The notes beneath the pieces are model-generated. The model saw only the letters and a list, made by a program, of their open reading frames with translations. It had not been told where the DNA came from and did no database searches. From positions 1 through 5,919 of the forward strand of contig JARDZO010000312.1 of the NCBI GenBank assembly GCA_029240815.1: 5,919 bases of DNA, in the 5' to 3' direction. Both the position numbers and the translations under genes were made by a program. Positions 1-4,773 of the stretch are shown piece by piece; position 1 is the stretch's first letter; each line of letters begins with the position of its first letter. The stretch is from Brevibacillus sp. (GTDB lineage: Bacteria > Bacillota > Bacilli > Brevibacillales > Brevibacillaceae).

Positions 1-26
1 GAGCCAGGATCAAACTCTCCAATAAA
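1..26 (-). rRNA. rrs: 16S ribosomal RNA, 5' end only
   Basis: The reverse complement of the first bases contains the universal bacterial 16S start, AGAGTTTGATCCTGGCTC (positions 18 down to 1), which matches E. coli 16S positions 8-25 and is the site of the classic 27F primer. The preceding TTTATTGG fits the mature 5' end of Bacillales 16S genes, so the mature RNA should begin near position 25-27. The rest of the gene, and presumably 23S and 5S, lies beyond the left edge. The exact processed end cannot be set from sequence alone. Confidence 0.95.
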
Positions 27-85
27 GTTTGTATCTGGTTCAAAGCTGGCAAATCATTTAATGATAGACTCATCAACGCTTTCGC

Positions 86-105
86 TGTTCAGTTTTCAAG
101 GAGCA
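86..105 (-). promoter_or_regulatory. rRNA leader boxA-like antitermination element
   Basis: Between the rRNA promoter and the 16S gene the leader reads TGCTCCTTGAAAACTGAACA. This closely resembles the boxA element found in Bacillus rRNA leaders and in 16S-23S spacers (core CTTTGAAAACT). BoxA RNA recruits NusB/NusE (S10) and other Nus factors, so that RNA polymerase reads long untranslated RNA without Rho-dependent termination. Its place about 60-80 bases ahead of the 16S 5' end is as expected. Confidence 0.7.
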
Positions 106-169
106 ATCATGTTGTTCTAGCGCCCTCAAGCCTTATCGTATTTGTTACGCCGTCTTAAGGACAAGAACT

Positions 170-199
170 AATCTATCACGTTCCCTATGTTGGAGTCAA
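170..199 (-). promoter_or_regulatory. rRNA operon promoter (sigma-A, extended -10)
   Basis: Reading leftward, a -35 box TTGACT (199-194) is followed by an 18-base spacer and a -10 box TAGATT (175-170). The -10 is preceded by TG at the extended -10 position (TGATAGATT). An A/T-rich stretch just upstream (about 201-220, TTTTTTAAAAAA core) could act as an UP element, as is usual for strong rRNA promoters. Transcription would begin near 163, giving a leader of about 135 bases to the 16S gene. Only one promoter is visible, whereas many B. subtilis rrn operons have two in tandem; a second could overlap the upstream gene but I see no clear one. Confidence 0.75.
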
Positions 200-219
200 T
201 ACGTTTTTTAAAAAAGATT

Positions 220-453
220 TCAAGTGAAATTCTCGTCCCCTATTTTTCTACGTCTCACGTACTTTGAAAGCTCATTGGGAGAGGCTATTCTAGCATACAT
301 GCGGAACATAATCGAGTACCGTTCCTCCATCGCACGCTTTACCAAATAGTCGATACGCTTATCACTAAAGTCCAGCAGCATCTCTTCCAATTCCCGCTTT
401 AACAGATACTCCAGCTCTTGAACTTCTTTCGTGTTAAACAAAAACCCTAGCAA
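220..453 (-). CDS. small hypothetical protein next to the rRNA operon
   Basis: I do not recognise a characterised family. The frame is open from a TTG at 498 (92 residues), but I prefer the TTG at 453 (77 residues). It has a good ribosome binding site, GGAGG, nine bases upstream (about 463-467), while the 498 TTG has none and would lie inside a candidate promoter. The product is a charged, probably soluble, helical protein. It has an amphipathic stretch rich in Glu, Leu and Arg (ELEYLLKRELEEMLLDF), then a segment around AMEERYSIMFRMYARIASP, and a basic end (KYVRRRK). There is no signal peptide or membrane segment. It follows the spoIIM-like gene on the same strand but is separated from it by a terminator, so it probably has its own promoter. 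Its TGA stop is only about 20 bases before the -35 of the rRNA promoter. Coding potential is supported by the binding site and protein-like composition; function is unknown. Confidence 0.65.
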   Translation of the reverse strand: MLGFLFNTKEVQELEYLLKRELEEMLLDFSDKRIDYLVKRAMEERYSIMFRMYARIASPNELSKYVRRRKIGDENFT

Positions 454-487
454 TGAAATCGACCTCCGCCTAACGAGTCTCCCCTCT

Positions 488-516
488 ATCCTTTCCAAGG
501 GAATTCAGCCCTATTC
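488..516 (-). promoter_or_regulatory. candidate forespore (sigma-F/G) promoter of the small gene
   Basis: Reading leftward, GAATA (516-512) is followed by a 15-base spacer and GGAAAGGAT (496-488). The B. subtilis sigma-F pattern is roughly GYATA-N15-GGNNANANT. The -10 fits at all but one fixed position, and GAATA is a -35 form accepted by sigma-G. A transcript would start near 481, about 28 bases ahead of the TTG at 453. It overlaps the U-tract of the upstream terminator. This was read by eye and could be chance. Confidence 0.3.
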
Positions 517-547
517 AAAAATAAAAGCCCTCCGTTTAGGAAGGCTT
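511..547 (-). terminator. rho-independent terminator after the spoIIM-like gene
   Basis: On the minus strand AAGCCTTCC (547-539), loop TAAAC and GGAGGGCTT (533-525) form a nine-pair stem with one G-U pair. It is followed by TTATTTTT. It lies about 30 bases past the spoIIM-like stop codon and separates that gene from the small downstream gene. Confidence 0.8.
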
Positions 548-575
548 CAATATGTTTACCAATTCTCGCAAAAAA

Positions 576-1220
576 TTATTTCATCAAGTTTACTTTCATT
601 TGGTCCCCTATCAATCCATTTATGATAAATGGAGTAATAGAGCTTTCTACAATCGCAGCAATCAGCAACAATACAATTACAGCTATGACGGCAACTGGAA
701 ATTGCTTGAGAGTATCGTACCAGTCATTTTTCAAACGCTCTACCTTGTGTGGTTGAAATAGAACACCTACGGACCGGAAGCTCAACAGACCTAAACGTAT
801 CCCGATGCCTGCTGCAAAGAGAACTGCTGGTAATTCAAAGATCCCGTGCGGCAAGATTCCTGCGCCAAACATTAGCCAAGGGCTAACCCCTACTGATTTA
901 GAAAGAATGAAGCCTAACAAAATTCCGTTGGCCACCAATCCAATTATAGGAAAGAATGCAAAAAACAATCCCAGTGCCATCATCATCAAAGCACTTACTA
1001 CGTTATTGGAGAAAATCATCCAAAATGTAGCGAATACCCCGCCGCCACTTTCTTTAATCCTATCCACAATTTCCTTCAGCTGCCCCATGAGTTCACTCAC
1101 CATTGACTCCACCATGGGTGCCTGCAAATATCCAATTAGTCCGCCACCAATAAACAGCAAACATGCGGCCAGGAAGAACCGTCTATTGTCCAACCACAAC
1201 CGCCGCAAATGATTATTCAT
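576..1220 (-). CDS. SpoIIM-family (DUF95) integral membrane protein
   Basis: This 214-residue protein starts at ATG with AAAGGAG eight bases upstream. It has the hallmarks of the stage II sporulation protein M family. After a short basic N-terminus there is a hydrophobic segment at about 14-32. Then come an acidic/basic amphipathic stretch (36-58), the conserved F-x-N-N (70-73), several hydrophobic spans (about 74-108 and 115-145), the signature HGIFELPA (125-132), and a last membrane span at about 176-194. In B. subtilis SpoIIM joins SpoIID and SpoIIP in the septal peptidoglycan-remodelling complex that drives engulfment and is made under sigma-E; its length there is similar. The classical spoIIM lies elsewhere in the B. 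subtilis chromosome, so this may be a paralogue rather than the true gene, and I give no symbol. It is divergent from pdaB and ends at its own terminator. Family membership is secure; the specific role is inferred. Confidence 0.9.
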   Translation of the reverse strand: MNNHLRRLWLDNRRFFLAACLLFIGGGLIGYLQAPMVESMVSELMGQLKEIVDRIKESGGGVFATFWMIFSNNVVSALMMMALGLFFAFFPIIGLVANGILLGFILSKSVGVSPWLMFGAGILPHGIFELPAVLFAAGIGIRLGLLSFRSVGVLFQPHKVERLKNDWYDTLKQFPVAVIAVIVLLLIAAIVESSITPFIINGLIGDQMKVNLMK

Positions 1221-1252
1221 GAGCCACGCTCCTTTTACAGCCTGGTACTTCC

Positions 1253-1281
1253 ACTATATGCATTGTACCTCAACAATAGCC
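1253..1281 (-). promoter_or_regulatory. candidate sigma-E promoter of the spoIIM-like gene
   Basis: Reading leftward, GGCTATT (1281-1275), a 14-base spacer and CATATAGT (1260-1253) match the sigma-E pattern KMATATT-N14-CATACAHT at 5 of 7 and 6 of 8 positions. An overlapping sigma-A-like alternative is TTGGCC (1291-1286), 18 bases, TACAAT (1267-1262). Either would give a leader of roughly 25-40 bases. Which one is used cannot be settled by eye. Confidence 0.35.
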
Positions 1282-1292
1282 AACAGGCCAAA

Positions 1293-1320
1293 GAATATCC
1301 TTGTCTTACATGCATAAACT
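1293..1320 (+). promoter_or_regulatory. candidate sigma-E promoter of pdaB
   Basis: GAATATC (1293-1299) and CATAAACT (1313-1320) resemble sigma-E elements KMATATT (6 of 7) and CATACAHT (7 of 8). The spacer is 13 bases, one shorter than usual, which lowers confidence. A start near 1327 would leave a leader of about 20 bases that holds the ribosome binding site at 1331-1340. Confidence 0.35.
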
Positions 1321-1347
1321 GTTATCGGACAAAGGAGGTGCTTTTCC

Positions 1348-2112
1348 ATGAGATGGATCTACGTAGTGAGTGCACAACGCTTGAAACAAATTTTGATCAT
1401 CGTTACAGCCATTCTGTTGACCGCAGGAATTGGTTATGCTGAGCGCGATACGATTGCAGCCTTTTCAGGTGGAAATCAAGCGCCACAAGCCATCTACAAA
1501 GTAGACACCAAGGAGAAAAAGATCGCCCTAACATTCGACATCAGCTGGGGAGAAACACGGACTGTACCCATCCTAGATATTCTAAAGGAAAAGAATGTGA
1601 CCAAGGCTACTTTATTTCTATCTTCCCCATGGAGTCAACGCCATCCAGAAATCGTCAAACGCATTAAAGAAGACGGCTTCGAAATTGGCTCACACGGACA
1701 CAAGCATGATAACTACAGCAAATACTCAGATGAAGAAATTCGCTCCCAGATCGGTAAGGCCGACACCATTCTTACAGAAATGACTGGCAAAAAGCCAAAC
1801 CTGATTCGGATGCCCAATGGTGATTTCGACAAACGTGTCCTACAAATTGCCGATGGCATGGGGTATTCCGTCATCCAATGGGACACGGACTCCAAGGACT
1901 GGTTGAATCCAGGCACAGAGACCATCATCAACAACGTATTATCAAAAGCTCACCCTGGTGATATTATTTTGATGCACGCGAGCGACTCATGCAAAGAAAC
2001 GCATTTGGCTCTCCCCGTCATCATCGACAAACTGCGAAAGCAAGGCTATGAATTCGTCACCGTGTCCGAGCTCATCACAGGAACAGATGTGAAGAGTAAA
2101 GAGATCCATTAA
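1348..2112 (+). CDS. pdaB: PdaB, sporulation polysaccharide deacetylase family protein
   Basis: This 254-residue protein, the same length as I recall for B. subtilis PdaB (YbaN), starts at ATG behind AAAGGAGGTG seven bases upstream. One N-terminal hydrophobic segment (about 13-31) acts as signal or anchor, so the NodB domain (about 55-245) lies outside the cytoplasm, probably in the forespore-mother cell intermembrane space. NodB motifs are visible: TFDISWG (62-68, with the catalytic-base Asp64), SHGHKH (115-120, metal His116 and His120), RMPNG (154-158), DSKDW (181-185) and LMH (208-210, His210). Canonical motif 1 is TFDDG; here Ile65 replaces the second Asp, normally a metal ligand. The same form is, to my recollection, typical of the PdaB branch. 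In B. subtilis pdaB mutants form spores that lose their cortex late in sporulation, although a defined deacetylase activity is less clear. It is divergent from the spoIIM-like gene and convergent with kbaA. Confidence 0.95.
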   Translation: MRWIYVVSAQRLKQILIIVTAILLTAGIGYAERDTIAAFSGGNQAPQAIYKVDTKEKKIALTFDISWGETRTVPILDILKEKNVTKATLFLSSPWSQRHPEIVKRIKEDGFEIGSHGHKHDNYSKYSDEEIRSQIGKADTILTEMTGKKPNLIRMPNGDFDKRVLQIADGMGYSVIQWDTDSKDWLNPGTETIINNVLSKAHPGDIILMHASDSCKETHLALPVIIDKLRKQGYEFVTVSELITGTDVKSKEIH

Positions 2113-2130
2113 TTCCTTACGCAGCTATAT

Positions 2131-2169
2131 ACAAAAAAGCTGACCGGCTTTCGGTCAGCTTTCTCTTTT
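2131..2169. terminator. bidirectional terminator between pdaB and kbaA
   Basis: The perfect stem AGCTGACCG (2138-2146) / CGGTCAGCT (2152-2160) with loop GCTTT is flanked by A-rich sequence on the left and T-rich sequence (TTCTCTTTTT) on the right. It can therefore stop pdaB transcripts rightward and kbaA transcripts leftward. The kbaA TGA stop (2157-2155) lies inside the stem. Confidence 0.9.
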
Positions 2170-2742
2170 TACCAGACGATGTAATTGCATGACTTGCCAG
2201 ACGTTGCAAAACAATAAAGGAACCAGCATAGACAACGTGGAATGAACATCCGTTTCTTTGAGTGCTGGTATCCACTCCAGCGCCGTGACGACGAACATAA
2301 AAAACAACGTAGGAATCCACGCGGTACGATTGGTCAAATTTGATTTTCCAAAGGCCGTTACCACCGCTACAATCAGCAAAAGAATCGGTTCAACGAGAAA
2401 AGGCGCAAAGGATCCGCCTTCCCCCAGCGAGGTATAACGAAGATAAATCATATCAAAAAACACAAAGACGACGAGGAACATTTGGACACTTTTCCACATT
2501 GCAGGCGTCTTAAAAATGGTCTTCGCAAAATAATTGATCGTCATATACGCAAAAAAACCCATTTGGGCCACAATACTAATGGTCATCCCATACAAAACGT
2601 ACATAAGAGTGCCCACAAAAAAGTTGCCTGCACTACCTTCCAACAATTTTTCCAAATCAAAAATAAAGGCGACCAGTACACCACCCAATCCGCCAAGCAG
2701 TAGGGTAGTGAAAAAAAGCCAGCCATACTTACGCAAACTCAC
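2155..2742 (-). CDS. kbaA: KbaA, KinB-signalling pathway activation protein
   Basis: I place the start at GTG 2742 (195 residues; about 198 in B. subtilis, as recalled), with GGGAGGG nine bases upstream (2757-2751). A GTG at 2763 in the same frame has no binding site, and the TTG at 2745 is a less likely alternative. The protein is almost wholly hydrophobic, with about six membrane spans (roughly 9-28, 42-67, 85-103, 115-131, 142-160, 167-185). It contains a conserved stretch around residues 56-67 (SIVAQMGFFAYM) and FFDMIYLRY (95-103), which resembles B. subtilis KbaA. KbaA is needed for the membrane kinase KinB to feed the phosphorelay to Spo0A, so it promotes entry into sporulation. Its biochemical mechanism is unknown. 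It is divergent from gerD and convergent with pdaB, as in B. subtilis, which supports the name as strongly as the sequence does. Its stop codon is embedded in the shared terminator. Confidence 0.9.
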   Translation of the reverse strand: MSLRKYGWLFFTTLLLGGLGGVLVAFIFDLEKLLEGSAGNFFVGTLMYVLYGMTISIVAQMGFFAYMTINYFAKTIFKTPAMWKSVQMFLVVFVFFDMIYLRYTSLGEGGSFAPFLVEPILLLIVAVVTAFGKSNLTNRTAWIPTLFFMFVVTALEWIPALKETDVHSTLSMLVPLLFCNVWQVMQLHRLVKRES

Positions 2743-2772
2743 CAAACATTCCCTCCCATCCACATCGAATAT

Positions 2773-2802
2773 GATTGTACCAATGCATGCAAGAAAATAC
2801 TA
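2773..2802 (+). promoter_or_regulatory. candidate sigma-G promoter of gerD
   Basis: GATTG (2773-2777), an 18-base spacer and AATACTA (2796-2802) fit the sigma-G pattern GHATR-N18-CATNHTA at 4 of 5 -35 positions and with one -10 mismatch (A for the leading C). gerD is a forespore, sigma-G gene in B. subtilis. The start would be near 2809, giving a leader of about 60 bases. Confidence 0.4.
2774..2782 (-). promoter_or_regulatory. candidate extended -10 promoter of kbaA
   Basis: Reading leftward, TGGTACAAT (2782-2774) matches the extended -10 form TGNTATAAT with one mismatch. No good -35 is seen 17-18 bases upstream. The element lies about 30 bases before the chosen GTG start and overlaps the -35 of the proposed gerD promoter on the other strand. 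CATATT (2772-2767) is a weaker alternative. Confidence 0.35.
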
Positions 2803-2867
2803 GCGTAAGAACAAAACAAAATGCACACGTTATTTGTAGGCAGAGTAAAGAAGGAGGTGTCCACCCC

Positions 2868-3506
2868 ATGAGAAAAATGTTTATGACCACCTGGCTGCTG
2901 GCAATGGTCTGTCTGGTTATGACCGGTTGCTCAAGCGGCGGACAAGCACAAAGCTCGTCTCAGCCTGATTATAAGAGTGTAAAAGACATGGTGCTGGACA
3001 TTTTGCAGACGGACGAAGCAAAGACCTCGGTGGAAAAAATGATGAAAGATGATAAGTTCAAGCAAAACATCATGCTGGATGAGTCTACCGTCCGAACCAC
3101 TTTGATTCAAAGCATGACCAATCCGAATAGCTCACATATCAAAGAAGCGTTTAAAGACCCCAAATTCGCCAGCACGTTAGCTAAATCCATGAAAACAGAA
3201 CAAAAAAACCTCATGAAGGACTTGATGAAGGACCCGGAGTACCAAAGAGAACTGATCACTGTCATGAAGGATCCGGAATTCGAAAAAAATCTGATGGAGC
3301 TAATGAAAAGTGCCGCCTATCGTCAGCAAACCATGCAGATCATGAAGGAATCTTTGCAAAGCCCGCTTTTCCAAGCAGAAATGCTGAAGCTGATGACCAA
3401 GGCACAAGAAGATCTGACCAAGCCAAAAGAGCTGAAGTCAAAGAAAGGTGGCAAGGATAAAAAGAGCGGTGAAGGCGGAGGGGAAAGTGGCAATTCCCAA
3501 TCGTAA
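2868..3506 (+). CDS. gerD: GerD, spore germination lipoprotein
   Basis: The start is ATG 2868, preceded by AAGGAGGTG eight bases upstream; an in-frame ATG at 2775 lacks a binding site. The product is 212 residues, somewhat longer than B. subtilis GerD (about 185, as recalled). A lipoprotein signal peptide (1-20) ends in MTGC, so Cys21 should be lipidated and the protein anchored on the outer face of the forespore inner membrane. The body (about 35-185) is helical and Met/Lys-rich, with repeats of the form MKDPxF/YxxxLxxx. The tail (186-212) is a Lys/Gly/Glu/Ser-rich, probably disordered stretch. GerD is required for GerA-type germinant receptors to cluster in the germinosome and for fast nutrient germination. 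Neighbours salA (convergent) and kbaA (divergent) are the same as in B. subtilis. Codon use is like its neighbours, with no sign of transfer. Confidence 0.93.
   Translation: MRKMFMTTWLLAMVCLVMTGCSSGGQAQSSSQPDYKSVKDMVLDILQTDEAKTSVEKMMKDDKFKQNIMLDESTVRTTLIQSMTNPNSSHIKEAFKDPKFASTLAKSMKTEQKNLMKDLMKDPEYQRELITVMKDPEFEKNLMELMKSAAYRQQTMQIMKESLQSPLFQAEMLKLMTKAQEDLTKPKELKSKKGGKDKKSGEGGGESGNSQS
3225..3341 (+). repeat. 13-residue tandem repeats inside gerD
   Basis: Three units begin with Met-Lys at exactly 13-residue spacing: MKDPEYQRELITV (120-132), MKDPEFEKNLMEL (133-145) and MKSAAYRQQTMQI (146-158). Looser copies flank them (KDDKFKQNIML, KDPKFASTLAKSM, SPLFQAEMLKLM). The DNA of the first two units is also similar (ATGAAGGA, then CCGGA). 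The pattern suggests an extended helical assembly, consistent with the reported rope-like trimer of a Geobacillus GerD. Confidence 0.65.
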
Positions 3507-3507
3507 C

Positions 3508-3550
3508 AAAAAAGGTGAGCTCTTTTGGAGGAGCCCACCTTTTTGTTTTC
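3508..3550. terminator. bidirectional terminator between gerD and salA
   Basis: AAAAAGGTG-A-GCTC (3509-3522) pairs with GAGC-C-CACCTTTTT (3531-3544), leaving one internal mismatch and an eight-base loop. The right side continues in T-rich sequence for gerD, and the A-run on the left gives a U-tract for salA on the other strand. The gerD stop is 3 bases before it and the salA stop about 10 bases beyond it. Confidence 0.88.
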
Positions 3551-3554
3551 CTGC

Positions 3555-4667
3555 TTATTGTTTAATTGCGCTTTCACATTTCTCAACGACGCGTTTCGCC
3601 ATATCCATGTAGATCTGTCCGATTGCTGTTTGCTCCCGGTAAATCGATGGCGAGTAATCCGGTTCAGACGGATGGTTGTCAGGCTGTCCCAACGGAATTT
3701 GTGCCAGCAGCTCACTCGTCAGTGTTTCTGCCAGCTTAGCACCTCCGCCACGTCCAAACACGTATTCCTTTGAACCATCTTTGGCTTCGTACCAAGCCAT
3801 ATTTTCCACGATTCCGAGAATCTCGTGTCCCGTACGCTTTGCCATGGCTCCGGCGCGAGCAGCAACAAAGGCAGCGGTCGCGTGTGGAGTTGTCACGACG
3901 ATCTCCATGCTTTGCGGGATCATCGTATGGACATCCAGCGCCATATCCCCTGTTCCTGGAGGCAGGTCCAAGAGCAAGTAATCCAGCTCTTCACCCCAAT
4001 GAACCTCTGAGAAGAAATTGCGCAGCATTTTGCCCAACATTGGACCTCTCCAAATAATCGGGGAGTTGTCCTCTACAAAAAAGCCCATTGACATGACTTT
4101 TACATTCATTCGTTCTACGGGCAGGATGGTTTCTCCGATAACCGTCGGACGTTGATCGATGTTCATCATATCGGGAACACTAAAGCCGTAAATATCAGCA
4201 TCAATGATTCCGACTTTTTTGCCCATACGAGCCAACGAAACAGCCAAATTGACCGTAACAGTCGATTTCCCTACGCCACCTTTTCCGGAAGTGACAGCGA
4301 TAAAGGTCGTTTTCGAATTCTTGTCCAAGATCGGATTGAGTACGGGTGCTTGTCCGGGCGTCATATTGTGAGTCTGTCCCGCCCCACCTCCGCGCAGCTG
4401 CGCACTGAGAGCAGCTCGCTCATCATCTGTCATGGCTCCAAACTGCAAATGAACGTCCTCTGCACCCAACGCGCGCAATGCAGCAATGACGTCGTCTTCG
4501 ATCTTTGCTTTCAGCGGACATCCTGTAATGGTCAGTACAACGGTTAGACTAACGGTACTTCCTTCAATACGGATGTCACGAATCATATTCAGTTCAACCA
4601 GACTGCGGTTAATTTCCGGGTCTTTTACGTCGCGCAGCGCCTCGAGAACTTGTTCTTTGGTCAACAT
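3555..4667 (-). CDS. salA: SalA/Mrp-type P-loop ATPase
   Basis: The start is ATG 4667 with GAGGTG about six bases upstream, giving 370 residues; the open frame runs back to 4835 but that part overlaps cwlD. Residues 1-80 are a MIP18/DUF59 domain (DPEINRSL, TGCPL with Cys50). A Gly-rich linker (92-118) leads to a Mrp/NBP35-type ATPase of the MinD/ParA class. Its deviant Walker A is SGKGGVGKST (127-136, signature Lys129 and Lys134), with DADIYG (156-161) and DLPPGTGD (234-241). Most Mrp/ApbC proteins carry a C-terminal CxxC that holds a bridging Fe-S cluster at the dimer interface. Here the equivalent segment (288-309) has no cysteine, and the only cysteines are Cys50 and Cys364. In B. subtilis SalA represses scoC and so raises exoprotease production and competence, with activity linked to phosphorylation. 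The position between cwlD and gerD is that of B. subtilis salA. Mrp family is certain; a SalA-like regulatory role is inferred. Confidence 0.92.
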   Translation of the reverse strand: MLTKEQVLEALRDVKDPEINRSLVELNMIRDIRIEGSTVSLTVVLTITGCPLKAKIEDDVIAALRALGAEDVHLQFGAMTDDERAALSAQLRGGGAGQTHNMTPGQAPVLNPILDKNSKTTFIAVTSGKGGVGKSTVTVNLAVSLARMGKKVGIIDADIYGFSVPDMMNIDQRPTVIGETILPVERMNVKVMSMGFFVEDNSPIIWRGPMLGKMLRNFFSEVHWGEELDYLLLDLPPGTGDMALDVHTMIPQSMEIVVTTPHATAAFVAARAGAMAKRTGHEILGIVENMAWYEAKDGSKEYVFGRGGGAKLAETLTSELLAQIPLGQPDNHPSEPDYSPSIYREQTAIGQIYMDMAKRVVEKCESAIKQ

Positions 4668-4731
4668 CTTGCTCACCTCATCTATAATCTTTTCAATGAA
4701 TGCCACCCTGCAGCTATTTGTTCGCGCGTTC

Positions 4732-4740
4732 ATTATAGCA
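4732..4740 (-). promoter_or_regulatory. extended -10 promoter of salA
   Basis: Reading leftward, TGCTATAAT (4740-4732) is a perfect extended -10 element, TGNTATAAT. The -35 position (TGTCCC, 17 bases upstream) is poor, as is common for extended -10 promoters. A transcript would start near 4725, about 58 bases before the salA ATG. It lies in the 106-base gap after cwlD, suggesting that salA is expressed in growing cells independently of cwlD. Confidence 0.6.
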
Positions 4741-4773
4741 CATTCGCTCTCGAGGGACACGAAGCCAGAGTCC

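Noticed and set aside
210..230. Possible terminator after the small gene (ATTTC-ACTT-GAAAT followed by six T)
   Set aside because: Five A/T-rich pairs are too weak to call. The T/A run is more simply explained as the rRNA UP element.
805..1212. Plus-strand open frame of 135 codons opposite the spoIIM-like gene
   Set aside because: It mirrors a clearly conserved membrane protein and has no Shine-Dalgarno sequence.
2775..2867. Upstream in-frame ATG extending gerD by 31 codons
   Set aside because: It has no ribosome binding site, overlaps the candidate promoter, and would bury the lipoprotein signal peptide. ATG 2868 has AAGGAGGTG at ideal spacing.
3323..3715. Minus-strand open frame bridging gerD and salA
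   Set aside because: It crosses a strong terminator and overlaps two well-supported genes in other frames.
4741..4773. Possible hairpin just after cwlD
   Set aside because: The pairing is interrupted and there is no U-tract.
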